Source of the DNA: Macrophomina tecta | Lineage: Eukaryota; Ascomycota; Dothideomycetes; Botryosphaeriales; Botryosphaeriaceae | DNA length: 64,000 bases | Assembly (NCBI GenBank): GCA_024180945.1 | Contig: JAKSGN010000006.1 | Span: 3,782,001-3,846,000 of the forward strand | Reading direction: 5' to 3' | Shown: positions 23,409 through 35,217 of the stretch, one piece after another | How the letters are laid out: every line of letters begins with the position of its first letter | How positions within the stretch are numbered: position 1 is the first letter of the stretch | Position numbers and translations under genes: made by a program | Notes under the pieces: model-generated | What the model was told of the DNA's origin: nothing | What the model saw: only the letters and a program-made list of their open reading frames with translations | Databases searched by the model: none

Positions 23409-23775
23409 GGCGGCCGAAAGCGTCGCAGCAGGCGTGAGATGGTGTTGGGAAGTGTTGGAGGTCAAAGAAAGCAGCGAGAAGCCTCCTCTGCCGATGACAG
23501 CAGGCCGAGTCATCAGGCACGACGTGAGTGGCCGGGAGTGAGGCAAGCTTTATCGATAAGGCGCGGAATGGCCGCGCTACGACGCAATGACGTCTTAAAC
23601 CGCCGGAATCAGGTCATCAGAATGCCTCTGATTCGCTGCGAGCCGGCCCAGGCCGTACAATCGATGCATCATCAACCAGCCGCAGCGACTCGCGCTCATT
23701 AAGTGTTCTCCCCCACCGGAAGCTGGTCCTTGTCTCGTGTCTACCCCTCCATCAGCCTCGCCCGCCTACGTGTTC
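23409..23775. promoter_or_regulatory. Shared divergent promoter of peroxiredoxin and AIF-like genes
   Basis: 367 bp between the two start codons. It contains TGACGTC at 23588-23594, a CRE/AP-1-like bZIP site of the kind often used in fungal stress response. Functional use is inference. Confidence 0.45.
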
Positions 23776-25656
23776 ATGCTCGCCCGCCGCCTCCCCATCT
23801 TCTCTGCTTCCGGCCGTCTACTTCCAAGACACTCTCCCCGCTTTCCTGCTTTCCACCCATTCCAATCGCTCTCCACCTCTGCATCCAGGATGGCGCAAGA
23901 GTTCAAGCTCAAGGGCATTGACTCCCTCAACCTCAAGAACGGCGACAAGCAGGAAGTCGAGGTCGAAGGCATTGAGAACGGCAAGGTCTTGCTCGTCAAG
24001 GTCAACGACCGCATCCGCGCCACTAGCGCAAACTGCACTCACTATGGCGCCCCTCTGGTGAAGGGCGTATTGACCGGTGAGGGTAGACTCACCTGCCCTT
24101 GGCACGGCGGTAATGACTTCATCACTCTCACCATCACGCTAGCATGAGCTGATAACACCTTTAGCTTGCTTTAATGTCGCAACCGGTGACGTGGAAGACG
24201 CTCCTGCTCTGGACCCCCTAGCTACCTTCGAAGTCGTTCAGAAGGATGGCGGCGTCTTCATCAAAGGTGACGAAGAAACAATCAAGGCGAACAAGAGGCC
24301 TCTCGACTTCAAGTGCTCCGCCCAGGGCAGCGAGAAGGTACTGGTCATTGGCGGGTAAGTGGGATAATGCCAAGGCGGAATTGTCGAGTTAACATGCTGA
24401 CAAATCCCTCAACCTACAGTGGTAGCGGCACTCTTGGTGCTGTCGAAGGTCTGCGCGGAGGCGGATACACCGGTCACATCACAGTCCTCTCTAAGGAAGG
24501 CTACAGGCCTATTGACCGCACGAAGCTCTCCAAGGCTTTGTTGGCAGATGTCTCCAAGGTCGCCTGGAGGTCGGAGGACTGGTATAAGAATGCCTCGATA
24601 GACATCATAAATGACGAGGCCTCGGGGGTAGATTTCGATGCCAAGAAGGTGTCGACCAAGTCCGGCAACACATACGACTATACCAAGCTTGTCCTAGCGA
24701 CCGGTGGTACTCCCAGATGGCTTCCCCTACCTGGACTGAAGGGTGATCTCGGAAACGTGTTTGTCCTGAGGTCTGTTCCTGATGCCCAGAATATTGTCAA
24801 GACCGTTGGCGAGAATGGCAAGAAGATAGTCGTCATTGGGAGCTCATTCATCGGCATGGAAGTCGCCAACTGTCTGGCAGGGAAGAAGAACGATGTTACC
24901 GTCATCGGTATGGAAAAGGCCCCGATGGAGCGGGTCATGGGTGAGAAGGTCGGCCAGATCTTCCGAGGTCTTCTAGAGAAGAACGGCGTCAAATTCCACA
25001 TGGAAGCGTCGGTCGACAAGGCTACCCCATCCAAGAGTGACTCCTCCAAGGTCGGCGCCGTTCACTTGAAGGACGGGACTGTTCTCGAGGCAGATCTTGT
25101 CATCGAGGGCGTCGGTGTCAGTCCTGCAACCGAATACTTGAAGGACAACAAGGCAATCGAGCTCCTGAAGGACGGCTCCATCAGCACGGACGAATCGTTT
25201 GCGGTCAAGGGCCTCAAGGATGTCTTTGCCATTGGTGACATCGCCACGTACCCGTACCACGGCCCCGGAGGCAATGGTTCGCCGATCCGTATCGAACATT
25301 GGAACGTTGCACAGAACGCCGGCCGCTCTGTAGCGAACTCCATCAACAACCCGGGCGCCAAGCCTAAGCCCTTCATCCCCGTCTTCTGGTCTGCGCTGGG
25401 AAGCCAGCTTCGCTATTGCGGCAACACGGTCGGCGGCTATGACGACGTTGTCATCCAGGGGGAGGCCGAAAAGCCGAGCTTTATTGCCTACTACACCAAG
25501 GGCGAGGAGGTTGTCGCGATGGCCAGCATGATGAAGGACCCCTACATGACCCAGACGGCAGAGCTGATGCGCAGGGGTAAGATGCCGACTAAGAGCGAGC
25601 TTCAGAAGGGCGTCGATATCTTGGAAATCAGCGTCCCGGCAGAGATCAGGATCTGA
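23776..25656 (+). CDS. Rieske [2Fe-2S] / FAD-dependent oxidoreductase, AIF-like (AIFM3 type)
   Basis: Predicted NAD(P)H flavoprotein with an N-terminal Rieske ferredoxin domain. Exons 23776-24109, 24165-24354 and 24420-25656 (introns 55 and 65 bp) give 586 residues. The Rieske ligands are CTH (Cys87, His89) and CPWHGAC (Cys107, His110), the second completed by the first splice. The FAD-binding VIGGGSGTLGAVEGL is completed by the second splice, and a second Rossmann motif (VVIGSSFIGMEVANCL) and the FAD block VFAIGDIATYP follow. The first 38 residues are Arg/Ser/Pro-rich and lack acidic residues, a likely mitochondrial presequence; an internal ATG at 23890 could start a cytosolic form. A GTG-led extension upstream of 23776 was not used. 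Confidence 0.88.
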
Positions 25657-28600
25657 CTCGCATCATTATTGTGAAAGGCTGCCGAAGGATAAAAGCTTTA
25701 AAGCAGCAAGTATGTAATGTGACGAAAATTTTACCTTCAAGGGGACGAATGAAATATGACCTCCGTGGCCAACTCATTCATTGCTCAGTGATGACGCTGC
25801 CGGCACGATCCGATGTCCATGCATGCGTCTGGAAGGTCGATAATAAGTATCGGAAAAGATGTGATCAAAGCACAAGGCCGGATAAATCGAATGAGCAAGT
25901 GGTCCTCCCGGACCATCAAATCAGACCACAGGGGGTGAAAGAGAGACAGATAGAGAGCTCCACAAGGCTGAACCCTAACGTCTCGGACCGGAAATGTCCC
26001 GCGAGATGACGTGCAGGAAGGCAAAACAAGAAGGGGACCCACACACTCACACACACGCAGCAGCTGCGGGCACGAACGTATCCGTACAATTTTCTTCTCT
26101 AGCCTCTTCTTGACTCGGGAGGATCGGAGGCGTGGTGGTCACTGCACCACACGGTACCTGTTGATCCTTACCATACTTCCCCTTTCAGGAAGCATACGGA
26201 GAGGGGCGAGACCGTGCGAGCGCTTGCTTGTTTCATTTACTCCACATGCAGAGCTTCAGATCAACGTTTGAAGATGCTTGTTGTTCTCATAATTCGAGAC
26301 CAAAGTTCTCCAGGCGCTCTCTCCGGGCAGCGAACGGAGGGAAGCAAAAAGCGGAAATGGCCGCGAGGCGGTGCCGAGCTTCCCGCACGTTCCCGCCCCG
26401 ACCGCTGCTCGCCTAGCTTCAAAGTAGAGCCGACCGCGCTTTGAGTTTCTGTGCTGTGAGTGCAGCGCTCCGTCGGAAAGAAGGGGGGCGGGAAAAAAGG
26501 GAATAAGGATCGCATGTTTTGCGTGCGCGTGTGAGAGGAAAGAATGCACAGAGCCGCATCTCCCACGCTAAAGCGAAATGACGTGCAGATAATCGGCGGC
26601 GGCTCTTGCGAAATGACTACCAGGAACGTAGTCTCGGGAAGTGGGCTCGGAGTTGGGATCTTTTTGGCATGATTTGTGTGACCGTGATCTATGCGGTATG
26701 AGCATTCATGAGTGCCGAAGGTGAAGATGGGTGTGTGATATATGCATGCTTGCAGGTACGTGTGTGAAGGGAACTGGTGGCCAATGCCTCCTGAAAGGAG
26801 GATTCAGGGGGTCGTCTATCATCCTTGGGCGGCAGAGCCCTCAAACATTGACGACGTAAGGGAAAGGCATAAAAATAGAGAGGATTGAGATGACAAGAGG
26901 GGCCGAGGGGTAGCTGTGTTTCAGTGAGAATGGAAATAGACGCCGCAGTAGGCGAGGCAGCAGGCTCTAGGCCGGATATAGGTAACTACAGGCTGTAGAC
27001 GAGAAGGTATAGAAGCTCAGTAGCCCCAACGTCTGTACAGGTATCCACCATCATGGCTGGGCTGTTCAGAGTGAGTCGTGTGGGCTGCCCTTCCACATCC
27101 CGGACGTACGAAGGTGGCTATTTCCGCTTAAGGTAGGCCGGTGGGATGTTGCACAGATGCCGACGCATGGAGATCACCCGCTTGGGAAGGTGGTGGGTGA
27201 ACTGGCGGTTCCCAGGGCGCGGTGGCGCGCATGACAGCTGGCGACGGGATCTAGAAGTACTCTAGAAGGACGCCGGCGGCAGCGGTTGATTGAAGCAGCA
27301 AGCACCTCGCTGGAGGCGGGCTCTGGACTGCCTGTTGAGACGCGGGATTGGGTGCCGACAGCGGGACCCGAGGCAGCCTCCGACGGATCGGCATTGAAAT
27401 TGCTTTTGCAGCGCCATGCTCGGGACGACCCGCTGTGAGCGCCAGCAACGCGTCGGCTTCGTGTCCGTCACGTGAATTGGGCCTCGACGGCGCGCCGAGC
27501 TGCCAACGGCGGGCGGAGAGAAGCTTTTGCTCCGGGTGTTTCAACGCATGAACGGGCGCTGGACGTGCTCGTCATGCGCGAGAGCCGACGTCATGGGGCG
27601 CTGCGTCGGGCGGCTGGGGTAAGCCGGACGGGTTGGCGGTGGGAGATTAACGTGCACGCATTGAGCGCGTTAGAGTTTCATGTGCGCTCTGAGTCCGTCG
27701 GAGCTGATTCCTGAATGGTGGGCAGCGCGCGCGCGACGCACAGAGCAGCAGCGGGCAGGGCTGGCGCCCAGCAAACGTTCTGGAAGAAAAAGCGCTCAAG
27801 CTCGACCTGGCTGGCCGCTGGGCGCGCGCGGGCGTTGCAGTGACGTGCGCCGCGCCGTGCGGGCAGTTGACGTAGAGCGAAGGAGTGCGATGGGATGCTG
27901 GCGCAACGTTGGGTGCGGTGGGAGAGTAGCAGTAGTTGGATCCAGCCACGGCCGGCGGGAGTTGTGCGTCTGAAACGCGAGTTACTAGCCGCTGCAGGGA
28001 CAGGGATGCGCAGGCGGCTCTAGGAGGTGCGCGATCTGCGAGCTCGCAGTCACGCCGGAAGCGCGCTCAGAGCCGTGGGCCTGGCGGCAAGTAGCAGCTC
28101 TCAGCAGCGGGGAGTGGCAGCGGGAGATCGCACGTGGAGACGGCCAGCGGCGGGCAGCGGGCAGCGGGCAGCGCAGCGGAAGGAGATTGGTGCCAAGGAA
28201 GGACCTTAATATCGTCGGCCGCGCAGCCTGGTCGTCGGTATGGCGACGCGGGCGGCGGCGGGTTGGCCAGGCACGGAAGGTGATGGCGGGCGCTGCTTTG
28301 CACGCTCTCCTCCTCCTCCTCCTCCTCCTCCTCCTCCTCCTCCTCCTCCTCCATACCGCGAGTCTGCTAAGAGCGCGCTCGCCTCGCACTGCAGCAGGCG
28401 CGCGCGGCCGTGAAACAACGGTCATCCCAGGCGGTCGGGTGCGGCCAAGTTTTTTCGAATGCGCGCCCTCCAGCTGCAGCGGCGGGTATCGCGATCGCCG
28501 ACAAGGCAATCTCATCGCGGCCAGGACATCCCCGGCGCCAGCCACAGGCGTCGCAGATTGCTGATGTCAAGCCGAGTCGAGCGGGCGTTTGGCTGGCGGC

Positions 28601-29187
28601 GGCGTGTGCGCCGGAATAGCCCCCCCTGAAGCCTGAAGCGCCATGATATGCTGGCAGCCCGAGGCCCTTTCCTCGCGCGCGACGCTGGAAACAGGGAGAT
28701 TAAGCGTGCGTCCGGGTCGCGCAACCAGCAGCCCAGCCGCCGCCGCACGCCAGACAACCAGACTCAGACAAGCCGACCTGCTGCAGCGCCAAAGACTCTC
28801 CACCACCACCTTCGCTCCCACGGCTCCCGCTGCCCACGCAGCCGCCAGCCAGCGCGCCCCCTCGCCCGCCCGCCGCCCGCCAGCACGCCAATCACCGCGC
28901 GCAGCCAAGGTCCACTCTCGCTAAGGCTCCCCGAGGGCAGCAGACTGACAGCTCGTCCCAAAGCTGCATCGCGCCGCCAACCCATGTGAAGGCCCGCCCA
29001 AGAGCTGCCGCAGTCCTTCCTTGACCTTGCACCACCACCGACCGCTCTTCTGAGCCCCCGTCCCGCCGCGAGCCAGCGCACCACCCCCCGACCGCGTCCG
29101 CCGAGCTCCTGCACCCCGTGCAGCGACTGCCAGCACGAGAGCCAGCGCGTTGCTGAACCCTGATCGCCGAGCCGGCGCAGCAGCACC
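25657..29187. other. Intergenic, GC-rich leader region of the kinase gene
   Basis: 3.5 kb with no supported gene. From about 27.2 kb the DNA becomes very GC-rich with many overlapping shadow frames. It contains short GCAGCGG tandem units near 28145-28180 and a CTC microsatellite. The last 300 bp are a C-rich pyrimidine leader typical of highly regulated fungal genes. Confidence 0.5.
28307..28352. repeat. (CTC)n microsatellite
   Basis: About 15 uninterrupted copies of CTC, 46 bp. Read as protein it would give poly-Leu or poly-Glu, which explains spurious open frames here. Confidence 0.95.
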
Positions 29188-32100
29188 ATGTCTTCGGCCG
29201 CCGTACAGCAGACCGGTCCCACCATTTCAGCCCGTGGCCAGTACCAGCAGCCGCCTCACGGCCGCGACCAGTACTACCAGCAGCCTGCCCCGGCGCAGAG
29301 CTCCAGGTCGGCGCGCCCGAACGGGAATGGCGAGCCCTCCACACCGCAACAATCGCAACATTATTCGCCGTCCAACTCCAACACCTCCGACATGACAACC
29401 CCGCGCGCGCAGCCCGCGTCCTCGTCCACCCAGCCCTCGCCCGTCATCGCCTCGTCTCCCTACAATGCCCACCAGGGCCCGGTGCCGCCGCCTCGCACTT
29501 CTTCCACCCATCGCACTCAAGCCCAGCCCGCACAAGACCCGTACCAGAGTCAACGATCTACAGATGAACGCCCGCCGTCGTCCCGCACCGCCTCGCAGAA
29601 TATGAGGGAAGATCCTGCCAGCGCCGCTGCAAACGCTGCCCAGCGCCGACGCCAGCCCTCCCGCGAGCAGCAAAATTACCAGAGCAGCGCCGCTTCTTCG
29701 TCATCCCGGACAAAGCAGACGCCCACCCACAGCCGCTCTGCCACCGCCGTCGGCACCCCGCCCATGGGTTCCAGCCTGCCCCGCGAGGAAAGCACGGTCA
29801 TTAACCGCCTGGTCATTGCGGATCCCCAAGAGGACATTGCCCGCGAGCAGGCCCGCATGGCGGAGACGCGGCCCGGTCCCACAGGCGCTGACATCACGCC
29901 AATCACCGGACTGGGTCTGGTGGGGAACGAAGGTGTCGACGATGGCGGCCGCGGTGCTGGCAAGAGTCGGCAGGACCACTCCAGGGAGAAGCGACGGGAG
30001 ACCAAGTTCGGCGACTACATCCTGGGCCAGACATTAGGCGAAGGAGAGTTTGGCAAGGTCAAGATGGGGTGGAAAAAAGACGGCGGCGTCCAGGTTGCCA
30101 TCAAGCTCATCCGGAGAGAAGTCCTGGGATCAAACCCCAGCCGGCTGCCCAAGATCTACCGTGAGATCTCCATTCTGCGCGGGCTGCAACACCCCAACAT
30201 TGTGCGCCTGCACGAGATGGTCGAGACGGAAAGGCACATCGGAATTATTCTGGAATACGCGTCCGGCGGCGAACTGTTCGATTACATTCTGAACCACCGC
30301 TACCTGAAAGACAATTCCGCGCGCCGCCTGTTTGCCCAGCTGGTTTCTGGCGTAGGCTACCTTCACAAGAAAGGTATCGTACACCGTGACCTCAAGCTCG
30401 AGAACCTTCTTCTCGATCGCAACAAGAACATCATCATCACCGATTTCGGTTTCGCAAACACGTTCGATCCCAACGATGAGCTTGGGGATGAAATAGAGTA
30501 TAATCTCGGGAACAAGGACTTTGTGAAAAAAACCGGACTGGAAATTGTCGGCGAGAATGGGCATCGCCGCGGTGATCTGATGCAAACAAGTTGCGGCAGT
30601 CCATGCTACGCCGCCCCAGAGTTGGTCGTCAGCGACTCCTTATATACCGGCAGAAAGGTGGACGTCTGGAGCTGCGGCGTCATTCTGGTAAGTTGCAAGG
30701 AAGGAGGCAGGCAACAGCCGATGTGGGTCTGCTAACACATATCCAACCACGTGTAGTATGCCATGCTGGCCGGATACCTGCCGTTTGACGACGATCCTGC
30801 CAACCCCGAAGGCGACAACATTAACCTCCTCTACAAGTATATCGTCTCTACCCCTCTCACCTTCCCCGAATACGTCACCCCGCATGCTCGCGATCTTTTG
30901 AAGCGCATCCTCGTCCCCGATCCCCGTAAGCGCGCCGACCTTTTCGAAGTTGCCCGGCACAGCTGGTTGAGCGAGTACGCGCATGTCGTTGGATTCATCA
31001 CAAGCAGCACTACTACTTCGAGTGACATCGCGAACACCACCGTCCCGCCAGGTAAGAGCTATATTATGCGCATTTCGAGATTACCCCGCGAAATGCAATC
31101 CTGCGGTCGCAATCAGCATAGTTTAAGACAAGCTAACCCCCGCGCAGAAGATCCGTACGAGGTGCCGCAACTCGCTCGCAGCGCATCGGTTCGGGAAGCA
31201 AGCAAGCAACACACCTCTGTCGCCGCCGTTGGAGGCCTGACCCAGAAGCATGGCCATATCGATCAAACCGAGACACCGGAAAAGCAGGGCAGACGGGATG
31301 CCAAACGCAGGACGGTGCAAGTCGAATATGTTGCACCCCACACACAAACTCAAAGAGGTGGGGAGGCTTCGACTGTCACTGCCGGTCCCACGGCACCCTT
31401 GGCGCAGGGTGGCGCGCAACGCACGCGCTCGAAGTTGGACAACCTGGGTCCCGTCGAAGTGCCAACATCCGATGGATATGCTTCATCGGTGAGCAGACAG
31501 CGCCGCCCTTCAACAGGATCTGCACAGCAGGTTCCGGCCGCCACTTCGCGCCAGAACCGCGAAGGACCCCGCTCTGTTTCAGATTCACCCTTTGGAAATG
31601 CCCCAGTCACTTCGTCCGCAAGACCATCTACTGGAGGTACACTCGGGGGGTCATCGAGGCTCCCCTCGCGTGGCAATTCCTATGGCCAGCCTGCGGCGGC
31701 TACAGTCGCTGCTACTAACGCTCAAGGCCGCTTTTCGCAGCCGAAGGGCAAGCAGTATGTTATCTCTGCACCCATGCCCCAGGACCAGGATCCTTCCGGC
31801 GCCATGGGCCAGCCGTCTACTCAAAGAATGCCATCTGGAGGCTACCAGCCACAACAAGAGGCTCAAAACCACACTTCCCGCACAAACAGCCACAAGCGAT
31901 CCAACACCGTCGGGGGTATTGGCGAGAAGATTTTCAGGACTTCGTTGTTCAGTGGAGGCTCCGGACAAAAGCCGCAAAAATCGTACCCTCCTGTCAGTAT
32001 GAACAACTCGATCAACAGCGGAGACAGTGCGGGCAACAGGAAATCGACCGAGTCGTCCCGGCGCCCGTCGTTGAGCTTCAGCCGTAAGGCAAGCGATGGC

Positions 32101-32766
32101 GGTCCTTCGGGAAGCAGGTCCTCCCGGAGATTCTCGTTGCTTCCAGCCTCGTTTTCCATGAAGTCCTTCACTGGTGGAAACAAAGAGTCATCCGGTGCAG
32201 CTGACCGGCGTTCGATTGGTGCGTCAGGGCGGCAACGAGCATCATCCCGGCCCCAAATGGCGTTCGGACGGGGCGAGAGCCCTTCGCCTAGCCAGAGCAC
32301 TGGCAATACCATTCCCATAACATACGAAGATCTCGACCGCCGTCGCACCGGTGAGACGACAGATGTTCGCCAGAAGCGTAGAAGCCAAATGTCGACTCGC
32401 GGGCCGACATCAGCACCGGCGGACCAGACGCAATTCCAGCCGCCGCAAACCAACTACCAGTACGAAGATAATGTAATGCAGCAATATCCGTCCAATTCGG
32501 ATCAGGCCAACTCGTACTACCACGGCAATGAGTCAGATCTTTCGTCGCAGGGACCGCAGTCGTTGCCGTACCGTTCCCGCAACAACGCGCCATTCGACAG
32601 CAATGAAGCGGTGTCGGAGCCACGGGAAGGGCGGGCACGCGTTCTCCAGAAGAACCGTCGTTTTGCCGACGCGTACGAGGACAACCAGCGCCACGTGGGA
32701 AGCTCGGGTGCGGCACGCCGTGTGATGGATCTCTTCCGTCGGCGCGGAAAGGCCAGGGGAGGTTGA
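29188..32766 (+). CDS. Serine/threonine protein kinase, Kin4-like (CAMK/SNF1-related)
   Basis: Exons 29188-30687, 30757-31051 and 31148-32766 (introns 69 and 96 bp) give 1137 residues. The kinase domain starts at about residue 274: glycine loop LGEGEFGKVKMG, catalytic Lys306 in VAIK, HRDLKLEN with Asp401, DFGFAN with Asp419, and APE at 476-478. The activation segment carries an extra stretch of about 27 residues between DFGFANTF and LMQTSCGSPCYAAPE. N- and C-terminal regions are long, Ser/Pro/Gln-rich and probably disordered; the C-terminus is basic (RRVMDLFRRRGKARGG). Kin4/Frk1 kinases act in the spindle position checkpoint in yeast; that role here is inference. The second intron is a multiple of three without stops, so an unspliced form would stay open. 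Other SNF1-related subfamilies cannot be excluded. Confidence 0.83.
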
Positions 32767-35217
32767 GTGGTGGTGCGTTGAAGTGTTGGGAGCCGTATAC
32801 CATCGAGGAAGTAGAGAGCCCCGGGGCGTTTGCGCCTCGAGACTTGTCTTTGCACACTTGAAAGCTCGAATTTGGACAGCGAGTCTAGCGAGGTGTACAT
32901 CGTTAGGCTGGCGCCAAGCAGAGCTGCACCGCTTCAGGGGAAAAGTGCAAAATGGATATTGGTGTCGCAGGCTTCAAACTTTTGTTTTGCGCGCCTTTTT
33001 TTTTTTTTTTTTATTGAGGGAGGTTGGAATTGTGCACATGGCGGGATTAAACAGCTTTCTTTTTTTTTCCTTTTTAATTTCCCTTTCTTGATTTCATGTC
33101 ACAACACGACTTTTTCTTGTTTTTTTTTTTTTTTCTTCTTTTCCAGCACTGTCATGGCTTTCATCTCAGAGTTGTATCCCTGGTTGCCGTGTTTGCATCC
33201 GGTGGGCGTTCAAAGGGGTTTTTGCTGGGGGGCCCGGCATCTGCGCGCGCGCGCGTGTGTGCGCTTGGTTGTTCTTAGTTACCCCCTACTACTGCTACAC
33301 TACTGCTACTACTACTACTTTCAGTCTCATTAAAACACAAACACACCGACAAATCACCGCCAAACATAAAAGGAATTCTGCGCAGCAAGAGAGAAAGAGA
33401 AGATTTTCGTGTTCCAATAATATTCCCCCCTCTCGAGAGGCATGTTCTGTACCATTCTTTTTTCTTCTTCTGCGCCAACAATCCTCAATCCGAACTTTAC
33501 TTTTTCTTTTCTTGGCACCTCTTCATACGGTTGGGGATAAAGGCATCAAGGCGCCCGGTGTAACGCGGGGTGCATGTAGTCGTCAGGCCTGGGGCAATCC
33601 ATAGGTACTTTTCCTCTATCTTATTGGGGCCCTCATTTAATATGACAGTGGTTGAGTCGAGTTGAGTTGGCGGGGCGTATGGTGCTGATAGTGTTTTCTT
33701 TATGGGAGTGCGCGAGTGTATGTGAAGAAAATTAACACTAAAAAATGAAAAAAAAAAAAATAAAAGAAGGAAGAGAAGGTGGTCAGCGGGACGGCATGGC
33801 TACTGCTACAGCTTTATGATGGCGCCGGCAATGGCTATGTGCAGATTCACGCCTGCCTTCTTTGTTTATTATTTTGGAAAAAAGAGACCAAAGAAGAAAA
33901 AAAAAAAAAAAAAAAAAGGAAGGAGAAGGAGAGGAGGAGGAGGAGGAGGAGAAAAGACTGCGTAGCTGCTGGTGAGGTCTAGTCGTTGCCGTATGTGTTT
34001 TGTGTCTCCATGTTTCTTTTGTTTTTACCAGTCAGATATTTGCAGACAGACAGAGAGAGCTGGTGGTGCAGACGATGGTCTAAGAAGCGTGGTTCAGTAG
34101 CGTAAGGGGCGGGCGGCAGCAATGTGGGGGAAGGAGAGGGAAATCAAGTAGCTCAGTAATTACGAGTGCAACTGTTTCTCTGCGAGGTATGTGGTGCAGT
34201 GGGTATTGGTGTCGGGAGAAAGGCTGGCCATCGGCGGGCGGCGGGCCGAGATGCAGCCAATGGGAGCTCGGGCGGATCCCCACGGGACTACTCCAGCTGC
34301 GCTCCACTGACTTCCCGCCCGCCGGTGGGACGATTGTGGACGCGCGATTTGAGCGGGGCTTGGCGCTCTGCGACGCTGCAGGAACACCAGCTCATGGCAG
34401 CACGACGACGCGGTGGTTGTGCGGGGCCGGCAGTGCAGCTGTGAGGAAGCGCGCGGCTCTTGCTCGTCGCAGGCAGGCTGCAGCGCTAGAAGCCGCGGCG
34501 GATGTTCTACCGCGAGGCAGCAGTGAGCGCTGTCTCGCACGGCAGAAGACGGCAGAGGTTGGCTTGGTGGCGCGGTGAGGCGTGGAGCTTAAGCATACCC
34601 CCGCAGCTCAGTCAAGCCTTTCCCTCCACCTCCTCTGCCCGCGAAAGTCGATCACTGTGAGCCGCCTCCGACTTCGCCGCCCGCTGTTGCTGCAGCTCCG
34701 TTCCGTTTGGCTCGAAGCCGGCAGACCCGCCCCCTAGCGCGAGCCTGCTTCCGCCGCCGCCGCCCTTAGCTCCCTCGATCAGCCATGGCCATCTGCGGTT
34801 TGGTGCTGTGGTGGGCCCTGTGGTGCTGGCGCGACTTTGCGTCTCCACCGCCGCTGGTGAGTGTCGTCTCATTGACTTGGCCGTCTCCGTCAATCGCCGT
34901 GGAGCCTCAGGTCCATCTCGCTGCCCCATTGGCGTAGCGCTTACCTGCCCTTCATCTGCCTCTCCTTCGCTTATGCAGCCCATGGCCCACCCTCGTCATC
35001 GCCGCGGGCTTTCTCGCCCTGTGCGCGGACAAGTGCACCACCATACCCTGCTTGGGTGAATGCTACCTCGCAGCACTGCTTGGCCTGCTCTGGTGCTTAT
35101 ATTGTCTTGTTTCCCTCCCCGGTCTTGGTCACGCACGCTCCATTCGCACTCCAGCATCCCGTCTGAAGGGCCGGTCTTGTTTCCTTGGTCTACTCTTGTC
35201 CCAATCTCCTGTTTCCA
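32767..35217. other. Intergenic with homopolymers and microsatellites
   Basis: 2.4 kb. It holds poly-T runs (32996-33013 and near 33121-33134), ACT/GCT triplets near 33285-33320, poly-A near 33898-33917 followed by GGA repeats to about 33950. No gene supported. A short open frame at 34785 with a donor-like GTGAGT could be a non-coding leader exon of the glucosidase gene, but I cannot show it. Confidence 0.5.

Noticed and set aside
28206..28564. Poly-Leu, poly-Glu and poly-Gly frames around 28.3 kb
   Set aside because: All are readings of the CTC microsatellite.
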